From Lethocerus indicus (taxonomy: Eukaryota; Arthropoda; Insecta; Hemiptera; Belostomatidae), in NCBI GenBank assembly GCA_019843655.1, contig JACDQD010000006.1, forward strand, positions 4,580,034-4,644,033: a stretch of 64,000 nucleotides of DNA. Direction: 5' to 3'. Under the pieces are notes generated by a model. The model had not been told where the DNA came from and did no database searches. It worked only from the letters and a program-made list of their open reading frames with translations. Shown piece after piece: positions 48,700-63,100 of this stretch (position 1 is its first letter; each line of letters starts with the position of its first letter). A program made the translations under genes and the position numbers.

Positions 48700-49197
48700 G
48701 TTTTAGAGACCTTTTTCATTTTTAGAGGCTACATTTTTCATTTAATTTAATCCTTACGATAACACTTCTGGTTATATAGTTGATATGCGTATTCAATTTT
48801 AGGTCTTAATGAGTTTCAACTCCATTATCGGATGCACTGTAATTAGTTGATTAAATGAAAAAACAAAGCATTTTTATTAAAACGATACGCCTTTTTATCA
48901 GCATACAGATAACTTATTTATATTTATTGTATAATATGCGCGCGGTCAATAATAACTTTTGAGTACTGCCGTGCAGTGTTTTAGAAGGGGCGTTTATCAG
49001 TTTTTGTAAACGGTGAATAACCGACATTGTAAATTGCCGAAATCAAGGTTACCGACCTTTACTACTACAACGCAATACCAGTATATTTCACTATTTAAAC
49101 TAATTGGTAATGTTTTCTGCCTGTAGTTTGGCTTAAACCTGCGGGTTATTTGCATAAAACCACGCGCCCATTTTTTCAATTTATCTTTCCTGGGAAC

Positions 49198-49257
<60 letters not shown>

Positions 49258-52200
49258 CAAGTGGGTAGGCAGGCCGTGCTCGAGAGAGGAGGCACTCGAC
49301 AGGAGAAACTTATCTGAGTTAGCGACATTCCGAGGAATTGACGTTTTATTCTTAATGACCCTGTCATTAGGGCGGGTCGGTCCACGCATGAATGTCTTGA
49401 CACAGAACCAAAATGAATGCATCGGATGGGCTCGGCAATCCGACATTTTTCAAATATTTATATGTAGACCAAGTTTTAACAATTAATATTATTATTTATT
49501 TTAAATCAATCATTTCCTTCGAGCCTATATAATGTATCCTTGGCTCTAGACTGTTTCGGTCTCCTAAAATAAGGGGAGTACCATGTCTATTTAATAATTT
49601 GCCGGTTTCAAGTTGGTCTTTAATAAGGTTATTCGCGTTTCCATGTATGCCTATATATTTACTTTCGTGTTTTCATGGTTATGTTAGCCTAATTTGCCAC
49701 ACAGTGTTTGGCTAAGCATTCCTATTCATTTTCCAATTCCCGCTTTATGCTTTCCGGCGTAATGTCGTCTCCATTCTGCCATCGATACTTAAAAAATGGA
49801 CCCGGACATTTATATTTGATATTGTATTGCAAGGCCGGCATATTCTTGGACTGGCTGTTAGGAGACATGAGGCTACTGGCGGCCCGAAAAGCATTTGAAT
49901 TCATGGGGCGGTGCTGAGGGCGGTTCGCGATGTGCCAGACACACTGACAGTGTCAATTCCCAATTCAACTCTCGAGTCCTCGCCGCGATAATTAATTATT
50001 CATCCTTTTAATGCGGCACGTTAACGATTGTATGCAAATTGTGAGTTGAAAATCGACTATGTCCTAGCTCTCCGTTCGGAGAGTGGGTTCTTCTCGCTGG
50101 CCTGTCGCTAATTCCTGTTGTTCTTTTTCCGCGATGTCTCTTCCTCTTCTTATTTCGCCATTGCCGAGATATTTATTCGTGACAGATATCACCGGAGTGA
50201 ATAAGTACTTCATCGAGTGCGTGTTGAAATGAAATCTGACGTGGGATTTGTTTAGTTTATTAGTATTTTGACCTTTTGTTACATTTCGCGGATCAGGAGG
50301 CTCTTATTGAGCTTTAATTATAGAAAAAATTGAACGTATGGACGGAAAATTCGGTACGATTAAACTATTTTTCTTATTTAATTCTAAGAAGCTTATGTTT
50401 CGCAGTGTAACGATAGTTCTGAAGGTATGCTCTATCTCAGGCGATACGTATGGGTATCGGTCTGGCATTGGATCGAACAAACGAAAGTTAGGAGAAAATC
50501 GGTTATTTATTAAGTTATTACATTTTAAATGTGATATTTTGTATTTCAAATGAGGTTCAAACACATGAGGTCTCTTCAAAAATAAATGTAAGCCCGATTA
50601 TTAGAAAGACTTTTCATCGGTATAACTTACATTGAATGTTTTTCCTTGTGAATTCTGAAATTTTCACCGTGAGGAAAAGGGTCTTAGACGGTCATATAAT
50701 GAGATTATTATTATCTTGTCCACTTCCGAAAGCACCCAAATGACTCCGGCTTTCTTCTCTTATCTGTCTCTTTCTGTGGAAACGTCGCTATCAATGACGC
50801 AGGACCGGCATTTTTTGACCATTTTCCTTATTCTCTATAGATTGTTCAAGAATGAAAATTATTTTTAGACTAGAATTAATTGATTCCTTTCAAGTTTAAG
50901 GAATTAGTTGAGATAGCTCCAGTTGGCGACATGTCTCCGAAGTCGTACTACACACTGCAGACCACATTATAATATGGCACGTTAAATATCTATTCGCTTC
51001 CCTGATTTGTGAGCTAATAACATTGACTTTTAGTCACATTATTATTTATTATTATTACATCTATTTTATTAGCTATATGTCTGGTTTTAGTATAAAGTGT
51101 TGCGGGCCGTATGGTATAATTGTGAAAGATTCATTGAAAGAGTTTACCGTGTCTATTTTTTGTTTTTTGGAAGATATCGGTGCTGGGAAATTAGCTGGTC
51201 ATCATATTAGTACATAGCAATTAGTGTAAATAATGCGCCATACCATATCAGAATGGTTGTATTACTGAATTGGATTTCCTGAAAACGAAAAACAAAAGCC
51301 ACCCACATGTAATTTGAATAGTATATCAATGTATGTTTACTGATATTCTTAACAAACTAATTGATAACACGCATTAACACATAGGTCGTACAGTCCTAAA
51401 AAAGGATAGATTATATGTCCGGTGATAAACTAATTTTGGAATTCAGTCATTCACAGCATTTAAACAGATAAGATTACGACGTTCATTCTTGTAGACTAAC
51501 TTACTAGAAAAATGTATTAATTTCTTATAAGAAATGTCGCCTTTTCTGCCCTTTCAGTGGAATAAACTCGAATCGCGCCATAGCTTATAAGGCAGTTTTA
51601 TTAAATCTTTAAAAGTAATCCAATAGAAAAGAAATCCGTGTGTTAGCTTGGTTTCTGTGCGTACGTGATAGTGTATATCTCTCTTTTGAATAATTATCTC
51701 GGTTACTATGGCTTGTTGTCACAACCGGAGACAACAGATTTGATGGTGGAAATGTGTGCAGGAAAACCTGTTCTGGTTTTCACACTTTTATTTGAACTCT
51801 TGTCCAGAATTTCCTCGTAAATTTTAGCGACTTAACGAAAAATAAAGTAGGTACAAAATTTCTTCATTCTTGTTAATGAAGTACTTAAATATATCCATGT
51901 ATCTACTGTTAGAGGGCACTTTAGAAAAGAGTATGTTCATTGCAATGAAGCTATAGTTTGCCATCGTTGCATTTTGATTGTGGGGCCCGCCTTTCTAATG
52001 CAACATTGAACTACAGTATGTTTCTAAGGTAGGTGGGGCTTTGAGTATACAGGGATCGTTCTGTTATTGTGTATATGTTGTTAATTTTGATAATATGTAG
52101 TGTTTTGTTTGCATAGCATAGTATCAGAAACGGTGTGAATAAATTGTTTGCAAGCGAGTGGGCGGCGGATTTGAAATAATAGTTGCGGATCAACTCGGTT

Positions 52201-52560
52201 GATATTACTCGAAAAATGTCACATTCCAAGTGTACAAGCGGTATCGAAAGATTAGAGGTTAGGCTTGTCAAATGTGGCGTACAATCTTTGTGAAAAATCC
52301 TTGTACGGTAAAGAGAGAACTGTTGTTAGCAGCCGCCAACGCGGCTCCCGACAATTAAACAGGCACGGGCAATGATTCATACACCGCCCATCTTGTCTGT
52401 TACCGCATAATTTAGAAATCCTTTGTCACCGAGTGGACGAACTACGCAAAATAAAAATATGTTCGGTGAGTTATACGAAGACGGGAATGAAATCGATGGG
52501 TATAGTTGGTTTCAAATTTAAAATGCCTGCTTGCTGCAGATTTGGAATATCGCCACCATC
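48700..52560. other. Non-coding region
   Basis: No exon is supported. A (TA)n tract lies at 49204-49254. GC-richer patches occur at 49260-49440, 49880-50000 and 52300-52400; the one at 49985-50010 contains TAATTAATTATTCAT, the sort of sequence homeodomain proteins bind. These could be regulatory elements but nothing in the sequence proves it. Confidence 0.4.
49204..49254. repeat. (TA)n microsatellite
   Basis: An alternating TA tract of about 51 bases. Confidence 0.97.
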
Positions 52561-55028
52561 TTCATTCGCCGAATTAGTTTCGGTGCCAAACCGGTTTCGC
52601 CTTCTCGCCTATTAGAGAGGCCCAGTATGTATGTTTCAAATATGAAATAATCGTATGGTAAAAACACGCGATACTGAGAAACTATTTTCCTATTGTTCTG
52701 GGATTCTGTTGGTGTTCATCAGTACGCGCTTAAGCCAGTTTGTATCTGAGCCCAAACACCTGTTGGTAAACTTTCATATCCTGTCATAAATAAATTGTGC
52801 CATCGGGGGGCGCGTTGATTTCCTTATACGTTTCGATTACTCCGGTATATCGGGAGTAATTGTTTTTGAACATTTATTCTCCGCGGTTTGGAGCTTGAGG
52901 TAACCGGCAATTGGAACTCGCACCGCGAGCCGAATCATTTCCCAAGATTATGTTTCGATTCGATATCATTTTTATTGCAATCTCTGACAACTAAAGGATT
53001 CGAAATATAAATTGAACTTGGAGTTTTGTACAATTTATAATAGGTATTAGAATTAATCAAAAACCTTAGCGGTAAAAGATTATAGCTGGTTCTGTGTGGC
53101 TTGCACTTCGCATAATTAAATCCTTCATTGCATTATGAATTTGATCATTAAAATCTAACGAAAAATATATCCAATCAACGTCTCCCGAAGTAGACTTTAT
53201 TGCGTGCTAATTATAATTGTATGCAGACCGAAGAACATCTGCAACTTGCAAGAAAACCGAGTCGAGAGTTCTTTCTCTTTCGTGCATTTCCTAGCGAATT
53301 CTAACTTGTTTAGTGCCTGTTTCTAGGTCGTCTTTTTGGTAAAAATTATTTCTACTGTCTAGAATTGTGCGTGGGACTGAAGGGACTCACGGCTGGTAGT
53401 CGACAAGGGTTTTTTTTTCTTCACGCCTGTAATTTGTTTACGTATCTGCGCGGTTATTCGGCGATTGAGAATTTGTTGAGCGTCAGGGGCGGAAAAGGGC
53501 CCCCTCCTCGCGATGGGTGGGGATTGTTAGGGGATGACTGTTTGACCTTTAGAAGCTTCACGGCCAGACGGCCACGCCCTCTTCTCACCCTATATCGTCT
53601 CTTTCCAAACCGCCCCTACTTGTTGGACCCCGCTGTTTACACCTGTCGGTTGGCCCCTGTCCCTCGCATCAAGGATTTGTAAGAACAGTATTCCGTCTGT
53701 ATAACTTGATGGGCCCGTTTAATGTTGGAATCCTAACATAAAATACTATTGAATAAATTTATTTCTCTATTTAAAGACACAGTTTAAGTTAAAATAATTT
53801 TGTTTTATTCTGGAGTTATTAGAACAAAATATATAGTTACAAAAATGCTTAGGGATTTACGAAAGTGCTCGATTTAAAAATTAAACATCGCATAAAAACT
53901 TTCCCTACTTGTTACGCCCAAAATTTAATTAAGAAGTCAATCGTTCCTCTCCAATATACTTTTATATACCCTGCAGTTCCGGGTACGATGTTATCATAAA
54001 TATTTATGTCCCAACGTGTATTTTGAAATTATTCGAGTGTACCTCTAGTAAACGGTTTGAATTTACAATTGAATGAAAAGTCGGGCTGGGATCGAATTCG
54101 GGTCATCCCTTTTCGGTGCAGGGCTCGTCCCCGGGACCTGCTCTCATCATTTATTAGCACCGTGCAACTTATGGTGCCGGACTGTTACATCTGCACTTAT
54201 CGGAAACAAACTATCGAACACAAATTCTGTAACGTGTTCTTGCGTTATTTAAGTACCGCTCGCTATCAGCTGAATATTTAAAAAAAGAGATATATGTCTG
54301 GAAGATTTTAGGTCCAAAAGGATTGCGATAATTTTATCAGATATTTGAATATTTTATTTTACAATATTATTATTATTACTCACACAAATAGATAACTAGC
54401 AAACTTATGACTCGAGGATGTTCGTGTTTGGATAATTTTAAGTTTTTAAGTACTACACAAGCGGTATGATGAGTCAATGAAGTTGTACGATATTCGTCGC
54501 AAATGTAGAAAAAATCCAATACCTCCATTGTTACTACAGCGATATGACCGGCCTGAAAGCCGAAGCTTAAAACCCCAAGAGGGATGCGGTACCTTACTTG
54601 AATTCATCGATTGTCTTTCAAGATTCACCAATCCTTTCACAAGCCAAAGGAAGGCATTCCTGGGCTGCATTTGCGCCGCAGTCGGTGAAAGTGTTGTGGC
54701 AGAACTGTTTATAGAAGCCGAGCCGGTGACGCATTTTGTTGACAAGTCCGAGTTTTGAGGAATGTTCAAATTCCCCATCTCGGTCTCGGTCTGTTTGTTT
54801 CTTGACTCGAAGTTCTTTTTCTCTTTCTCTTTTCAAGAAATCGCGCAACTAATCAAAAATTCCAGTGGGTTCTGCACTGAAAATAGTTCAGCGGAGATAT
54901 TCCTACTTGGTTAACATATACTTGACCAATGACTCTTGAGTGATTAACCTACGCTGGAGCTCAGTCACCGATAATTACGGAATTCCCTTTCAATTAGACT
55001 TTGTAACTTATTATTTTATATGGTCCAA

Positions 55029-55032
<4 letters not shown>
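52561..55032. other. Non-coding region
   Basis: AAACCGGTTTCG...CTCGCC at 52588-52609 resembles the inner arm of the hairpin element over about 20 bases and may be a fragment. A GC-rich patch at 53450-53650 and open frames at 53365-53682 and 54446-54778 carry no recognisable protein domain. Confidence 0.35.

Positions 55033-55065
<33 letters not shown>
55033..55065. repeat. (TA)n microsatellite
   Basis: An alternating TA tract of about 33 bases. Confidence 0.95.
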
Positions 55066-55068
<3 letters not shown>

Positions 55069-58000
55069 TCAAATTTGCAATAGAAGAAACTGTATTATTT
55101 TTTCTCGTTATTCAGAAATTCTGTAGATCTATGCAAATGAAGCAAAATGCACAGCAGAATTCCGAACCTATAATTTGTGTTTATATATAATTTCTTGTAT
55201 TGTGCTTCCGTATCCATATTTCCGTATAAGTGTTATTATCTAGTGTAGAATCAACTGAAATTTTACGTCAGTGATCAAGTCTCTATAGATATTTGGGAAC
55301 AGAGAATAAGAGAAATCTTACGGACAATTTTGAAAAACTGCGTTTGCGATACCTAATCTAAAAACACTACGGTAGCGATTACATATTTGTCTGCGTTATT
55401 CCTCTTTTTCTGTCGTTCAAAGTGGAGCGCAAGTATCTGCAAACTGTTTCGGTCTGAGCCAAGACAAGAGACGGCGAAAACGAAATTCGTTTTATTCTAT
55501 TATTATGGACACCGCGGCGCATCTCGGAGTATGGCCATATATGGCGTGTATGAAGACAGATGCCGGTTCGTGAATTATTAGCCATCCTTTTCCTCTTTGG
55601 GCAAGATTATGCCGCACCTCTCTTCGGCGTTTGCTATTTTTACATCGTGTTGTATGTTTTATTCCACTTCTAAAATGGTAGGTTCTCACCTGGCCGTTTG
55701 CGCCCCAGGGTGAATGTGAGTCGAAAATGTAGGTAAAAAATTGCCTTGTGGAGGAAAAACACCGATTATGTATATTAATCACAAGGTACAGATTATTTTG
55801 TCAGGTAAAAGGGGAATAATTAATTGAGATTAATTTATTTTATTTTTACAAACAACGAACACAACCTATGACGACTTTTCTGTGACCTTTCTCTTACTTG
55901 GTCAGGGACATAGATCGGTTTTTGGCGTATACCTCGCACTGTTACACCGAGCGGTTATATTCCCAATCGGGGATCCTGCTGAAGACGGCAAGAACGCCAG
56001 GACTCAAAATGAACCTGATTTGAACACTTTTTGTCGGTAGAATTGTGCCGATTCCAGCCAATTATGTAACATACCTAAATTCAACATCAAACAAAATGAA
56101 AGTTCAAATCAACAAGACATCGCAGTCGATATGCTTTAGCTGTATTTGCATAACGATAACCATACTGGGTGTGTCGTAATATTTGCATGACCGATTCTGA
56201 AGATTTTGATTTTTTTTAGATACAAACTGTTGGCGCACTAGCATTGAATAAATACATTCGTATTGTATATGGAAGCCAAAAGCGTTGGTGAAATTTTCAA
56301 CCGATTAATTTTCGATTTCTCATTCTTCGTCGTCAGGCCCCCATTTAGAGTGTGAAATGTTGACACTTATTTATTACGTAACAGGAAGTCTATGAGTATG
56401 CATACGAATGCTGTTGTTCGATTTTGTCTAGCCCAACTTTCTTTCCGTTGGAGTATTCTCTTTTATATTAATGTTCTTCCTTTTTACCCAGTCGTGCCGT
56501 GTACTCAGCAAAAGATAGAAGTTTTACCAATAAAAATAGGCCAGTAACCAGTTAGTTTTTTAATGTACGTCGTCGTTTTATGACACTATTTTTACCATGA
56601 AAAGAGAGTAGATCACATAGCAACTCGACATGTCCTCGACGGGCCCGAATTCTTCATTTTATATTTTCGGAGTGGAAACGGCGGTAACCTTCGGGGGTAC
56701 ACATCGGGGTGGGGACTTCAAACGCACTGCTATAAATAGAAATGTAAAACTTGTTATAAATATTGGCGAAGGTCGATAATTGTCAATGAAAACTAAAAGG
56801 AAGGACCGAGTGTAGAGTCGGGATTGGTTTAATGGATCTGTCCTGGGCTAGGTCAGAGCACTCAGTCAATTGATTGTTATAAACTGCATTCGTTGTTAAC
56901 TCCGTAAGATAGCCCATCCTGATCTCAATTTTCTCCCTGTCCGCCACATGTTTTCAATCTATATTTGATACTTCTCTGATAGTTCTATTATAGAAAATTG
57001 TCTAATGGTTCGTATTATTAGGATTACGTTACTCCGATTTTGTAATAGGAAATTGCGCCTCAAACTGTTCGTTCAGTAGATAATAAATTATCGACATACA
57101 AATGACGGACAAATAATATCTAATCTTTCCTGTGACTGACGTGAATACGTTGGAATAAGCCGAGGAAAATGTCTCTAGATTGTCTGTAGTATTTGAATTT
57201 GTTCTCATCGATCGCTAGGATCAGTTTTTATCGATGCAGAGTTAACCGAGTCTGAAGTTCCCAGAAAATTTTCCCACTGCGACTGTCGTCTTTGATGTTC
57301 TGCCGATCCTCAATAAAACGATTAATCTATTCATATAGAGTGGTTTTCTTTGGTTAATTCTCTCAGCGAGTTTACGACCGGATCAAGTACTTATTAATAT
57401 TGCTTTCTGTTTACAAATAATAATCGGTTTTCGAGAACTTTTTGGCGGCCAGTCTTATACTTAATTCGACTGGTTTAATCGTATCTTATTAACTTAGCTC
57501 AATTAGCTTTGTTTAGTACAACTGTATTCACGTGCTGAATATCGCGACCTAAATATCCGTGTATTCGCCTATTTTATGGCGCTTGGCTGGCATCTCACCA
57601 AGATGTATTCAACGTTTTTATATGCCAAATGTTCTTTTATAATATCGTAGGCAGACGTAATATCTCTGCGGATATTGCGATTAGTTTACTTTTTTTTTAA
57701 CTGATCTCTTTATCTGTCTTTCACCACACTTGGTTCGACGGCGTCGAAAATAATTTAAGCGGTGAGTACGCTCAGGAATTCGCACTGTTTTAATATTAAT
57801 ATTTGGTTTAGAGTCTTGGTATGACGTCGGTTGAAATACGGAAATACGTGACCGAGCTAACAACATTCCGCGTGGCGTCTCTTATTGGTCTCAATAGTTT
57901 CCTGCTACAATCAATATACCGGAGTTGAAATTAATAATTGATACTTACTCGAAAGTGCTACTGCTTTCGAGACTACATTATTGATAAACAATTAATAGTG

Positions 58001-59829
58001 ACTACATCAAATTTTAAATATAAAAAATGAAGGTTCTCTATAATAATTGTTTTATGGTGCTTCAGATCGGAAGCTTGTATCGCAGTAATGAATGCGTAGA
58101 TTATGTAACGATATGATTTAACGTTATTTGCACAAAGTGAGAACTAACTCTTAGAACAACTTGCTTTCCAATTCCGTTTTTATTCCTAATTCTGGAGGAG
58201 CTTTTGTTATGCACTTATGACTTCATTGAATTGTAAACCCAACGCTACTAACTATGGCGAAAAGCAGGCGAAGGCCAAGCGAAAGGGGAGAATTTTTTTT
58301 CTGTCATTCATTCCGTTCTGTTCGACCTAACCTGTGGCTATCCATTAATCTTTATACCTCAAGAGCACAGGTTTCTGAGAACCGACATATTCCTAGTGGG
58401 GTTTAAACATTTTAGCCTCTTTTCAGATAGACAGATTTACAAATATTGGCCCAAACTAGGCGCACTTAAGAGACCTGACAACTGTTTTATCCGTGAAATA
58501 CTGTCGAATATTCCGAAAGCCATTAAAACGATACTTGTCTGTGGAAGGCGCCAAATGTACGTTGCATATGAAAGTTACTGAAAGGTGATTGTTTAAATAT
58601 TTAAACATTCATATATCGAATTAAGATATATCATAGTATCCTCAAATTTAGTTATATCTTTGAGTGGCAGCAAAAAAGTTAGCGTGAGCTACCTACTGTC
58701 GCCGCCCTGTCTGTCCGTCCGTTGGTGAGAATCGATTTCACTTTATTTGCACGGTGTCAAAGTTCACCAGGGGGTCGTTGGGTTATTTGTCACAAAAATA
58801 AGTTGTAAAAATAATTGATGAAAAATAAATTGTACAAGAGGGAAAGGATAAAATTATCCCGGTTGCTTATCGAGGCGACATCGAAACGTTCAAAGCCTGT
58901 CCTTATTTTTTGTGAGTTAGATAAAAGCTCGTGACGAGCATTAGTGGCATACAAATGTATTATTCATTCATTAATTTCCTCTCAACGAGAAATTGCTGTT
59001 TCTGCCTAGTGGTTTACGTTGTTTCGTAACCAGTTTTTCTTTTTGAAACTATTACAGCTATTTTATCTTCGTATAGGGTTCTCCGTTTAATGCTGGAGTC
59101 GTGTCCCGTCCTCGATTCGCGGCCTCGTTAATCACTGTTTCTTTCTTTGTTCTGCCCTATCGGCTTATTCAATATCGTACCGAAATATTTACAGCGCACG
59201 GATTATTCGCTTTAAACACACCACTTTGTAGATTTTTAACAAGGTGTAAACAAATAAAGATAAATGTCTAAATTCAGCTATTAAATCTATAATTAATGTA
59301 AGTCCCAAATCAATTGGTTGTGTTAATACTCAACCTAATCGGACAAGTGTGCTTATATCGCTTAAGAAACTCTACCCGCTGACGTGTGTTATTTCTTTTG
59401 TTTCATTCCAGTTTTGTTTTTCTGTGAATAGCTTAAGCATGTCGTGGCATCTATCCCATCCACAACGAGTATACACTATAATGAAAAGTTACTGCAACAC
59501 TTAAAATAATTAAATTTTTTATCTTTACGTTATCTTATTATTTACGTTAGGTTGACGTGATAATAACGTTTTATTACCATTTATTAAACCCCCATGTTTT
59601 TTCACTTCTTATTGTTCCGAATTTAGTATCTGAATCAGTGATTTTATTTTCGAGTAGGTATCACTCATGGTACTACAGGAAACCGCAACGCAGCAGTTGT
59701 CGAGCAAATAATTTACGAAGTATTTTAATATTAATTTTCCTTTGTTATCGGAGAAAAAAAAACATAACAAAAGTCCAACAATAGTTGAAATTGTGGCTTA
59801 CGGTAGTCGGTAAGGAATGTAAATTGTGG
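55066..59829. other. Non-coding region
   Basis: Mixed-composition, CpG-containing DNA with no recognisable exon, RNA gene or transposon. Short frames (55379-55782, 57681-57866, 58396-58581, 59557-59784) have no domain. Confidence 0.4.
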
Positions 59830-60120
59830 TTTGAATAGGAGAGTGGGGACCTGTTATGTGTAGTAGGTTGTCGGGTCGTAGAGCTGCCTAGTCTAGGTGA
59901 GCCCGGAAGTCGACTTCACCTCCTATTTATAGGTACTCTCCTCTATCCCCTTTCCTCTCGTTCCGCCTCCTTCCTCCCTCCGTCTGTCTGTCTCCCTTTA
60001 GCGCGTCCCTTTCTTACATTTCTTACCGACTACTGCTGGCTGCGACATTACGGTCGGCCCCCGGGTTTATTTCTGCACCGACCAAGGGGGGAGTCTGGAC
60101 CCCTGTTGGCTTCTCTCGTA
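59830..60120. promoter_or_regulatory. TATA-like box with CT-rich tract
   Basis: CTATTTATAGG (box at 59924-59932) is followed within 10 to 70 bases by a pyrimidine-rich run with TCTGTCTGTCTCCC. The arrangement recalls 45490-45665. No coding exon follows, so a promoter is only a suggestion. Confidence 0.25.
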
Positions 60121-63100
60121 TTGGCACCAGACATTGTAAAATCATCGAGTTGAATAGATAAAGGAGTTTTTTATTTATTGTGAATTTTTAAACTATAAAT
60201 TGTAGCCTATTAAAGGTACCGTATTCTGAAAAATGAATCTTGGCAGTTCATTGCTCATTAACCAGTCTATTATTCATAAAAGGAAAATTCTCTACCATAA
60301 GTCACCACAGTTTGGTGTTAATCGGTTTTAATTTCATTGCTTGATTACCATTATGACCGAGTTCAGTTATAAGCATTTTTATATTACCGCTAATACTTTC
60401 TACGGCGTTGGTGCCTTACGAACGCCCTTCTTTTAGAACGGACGGCGGAATGAAACATTGCTTAAACAGTTACTGTAATACAATTCAACTACACTAGGCA
60501 CCACAAATAGCACTCAATGATTGAAACCTCTGTACTTAAAAAACTTAAGTACACTGTACAGTGTACTTAAAATTTTATAGTCAATTGTCACCCTGTTTTG
60601 AAGCGGCTTTATTCCTCTATATATAATAATACAAGAAAGCCTTTCTTGTTTAGAATAAATTCTTAAATGAGCCGTTTCCCCTTGGCTGGAAGGTGGCGGC
60701 GTGTATGAGGTAGTCGCGTGCCCAGTTCGGGTACGGGTGAAAATATGCGCTCCGGTCGAGTGTAAGGCATGTGCCTGCCCCCCGTCTCAAAATACACCGG
60801 CTCTGGATGGACGCTCTAACAAGGGGACCGACCGTCCTTTTGATGTCGTTCGCGTTCCGATATTCTTCTGCCTGTCTTTAAAATACATTTAAATGTTCGG
60901 TCAGTGTCTGTCGAAAGCGCTGACAAAAATTCAATTAACGCGGCTTCTTGTTGCGTCAATTTGTATTTCAGGAAATGGTCATAAATAATGGAGAACTCTA
61001 TACGGAAAACCGTTTTGTATTCCCCAACCTTACTTAAATCATTGTCAAGGACCATGCTCGGAGTCTTCGTTTCAAGGGCTTTGAGTTACATAATGTCGTC
61101 GCCTCACGCGCCTGCTCGTATTGCTTTCTTCTGAATCTTTTCGGCTAAGGTAGCACACCAATAAAGTGGCAATAATACAGTGTTGCGGTACGCATGGCCG
61201 AGCTCTCAGTAAATAACTTCAATTTTTTTTATTTGAAATTCAATGATTGAGCCATCTCGGCATCTATATTAGGCTAATGATGAGCCTGCTCTTGTTACAT
61301 TATATTGGCAAATTGATCTTTGTCAGTTCGACACTTTACGCGGAAATTCCGAACACGCTAATTTGATCGCAAGTGCGATTTAATGTTGGAAGCGCTGTTT
61401 CCCACATTTAAGATTGAAATCTATCGCTAATCGACTCAACAGTTCGGTGCGATTCCGAGAAACGCTGGGTGTATGATCCGACAAAAGAAACCGGTATGGG
61501 AAAAGACTGCCGTAAAAGGACGGGAGTAGCGTTCCGAGCCCCTTGTCGTCGGCGCCAGTCCTTATTTCAGGCTACGATTTCCTCGGTTAGTTGGGACACG
61601 TTTCTCTTTTAGAACCGAGCTGGGGTGCGGGCATGGTATATTTAACGACACGGCATTTAAGGTAGGGTGAGACCCTACCACTTGGAGGATATTGCGTAAG
61701 AGAAATCCAGTCTGTACGTAATGCTTAAACAGTCCGACGGTGAACGGTCGAGATCAGCGACACAGAGATTGATCGATGAGGCGCTTATATTGGCACTTAA
61801 GAAAACTGAGTGCTAACAAACAACTGAGTGATTACAATCGTACCAAAATTTAATACTGCAATATTTTTCATTCCGAAGAGATAGAAGCTGGGTAGACAGT
61901 ATTCACTTTCATACCACAGTTAGGACGCATGTCGTTGAAGGCCATGTCATCTTTGTTATGCAAGTGTTTTTGGTTTATGTATTTTGTTTATGGTTATCGC
62001 ATTTTTTCTGCTGCGAATCTTGAATGTCGCCTCATTTCTTCTCCGCTATTGCACTGTCTTACCGCCCCCAGTTTATAATTCTTCAAAATTGTGTCGCGCA
62101 TTTCCTGATCCCCATTCAACTTTGGAAACAAGCCTTTTTTGACGTGTACAATCGAAAGATCCGTTTCTCGGGTTCGGTCAAGTAGTCGCCTTTTCAATAG
62201 CCCTCCGAGGAGGAGCAGCGTCTCTCAATTTGCTGAATGATGCAAGACGGGCGGGGAGTGGCCTCTATAGGCGGGCTGTGTCTCTGTCCTTCATCCACTC
62301 TACCCCACCCCCAGTTTTTTTAAATCAACAAGGACTCGTCCGAAATTTCCAAGAGCCCGACCAGTTTTTATTGCCGCCGAGGTAGGATAATTCTTCGCTT
62401 GTTTGAATTAATCTATGTTGGACGACACTTGTGAGTTTGTCACCGGTTTGTGGTTCTTCAGTTGCTCAGCGTTAATAATACAGCTAGGTAATTTTCGTTT
62501 CCTGGCTACCGAACGAGTTGTTACCGTTAAGTCTCATACTTACTACAATCGTGAACACAAAAACGGAATTCCAGTCGGCAGTTATATTAAAAGACGATGA
62601 GACGACATTTGTCTCTTAGACAACTGTTGGACTTGAATATGCTCCCAACACTTGTTTGACTCCTTGGCAGTACCGCTTTCGACTTCCCGCCTTCGTCCTG
62701 TCTAAACTGTTACTGCAATCTTAAGCCATGGCGTGACGATACTCCTTTAATTCTAATCACTACTAACAACTATTTTTAGTAATGGTAAATGACTAAAAGG
62801 TCGGAAGTAAACAAAATATAAAACAAACTGATATAAATACTCCTGCGATTTTCTGACGTCAGTATATCAACAGTGAGGTAAACTAGTGATAGTACAGACT
62901 AGAAGCTCTATCGTTAGATGACATAGTTAAGTCCCTAACTGCATTACTATTAACCGACTTCTATTGGCACAAATCGCGTACTCTGAACTGTCGCAGACCT
63001 ATCCAGGAATGTTTTGAACCGAGTAAACTGTCGTACGCGTCAGCGTCGGAAGTTCCTTTATGCACATTAGTCGGCTCCAGTCTTCCGTCAGATTCCCTCC

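Noticed and set aside
54057..54281. GGGATCGAATTCGGGTCATCCC-like stretch resembling a tRNA T arm
   Set aside because: No acceptor stem, D arm or anticodon arm could be paired around it.
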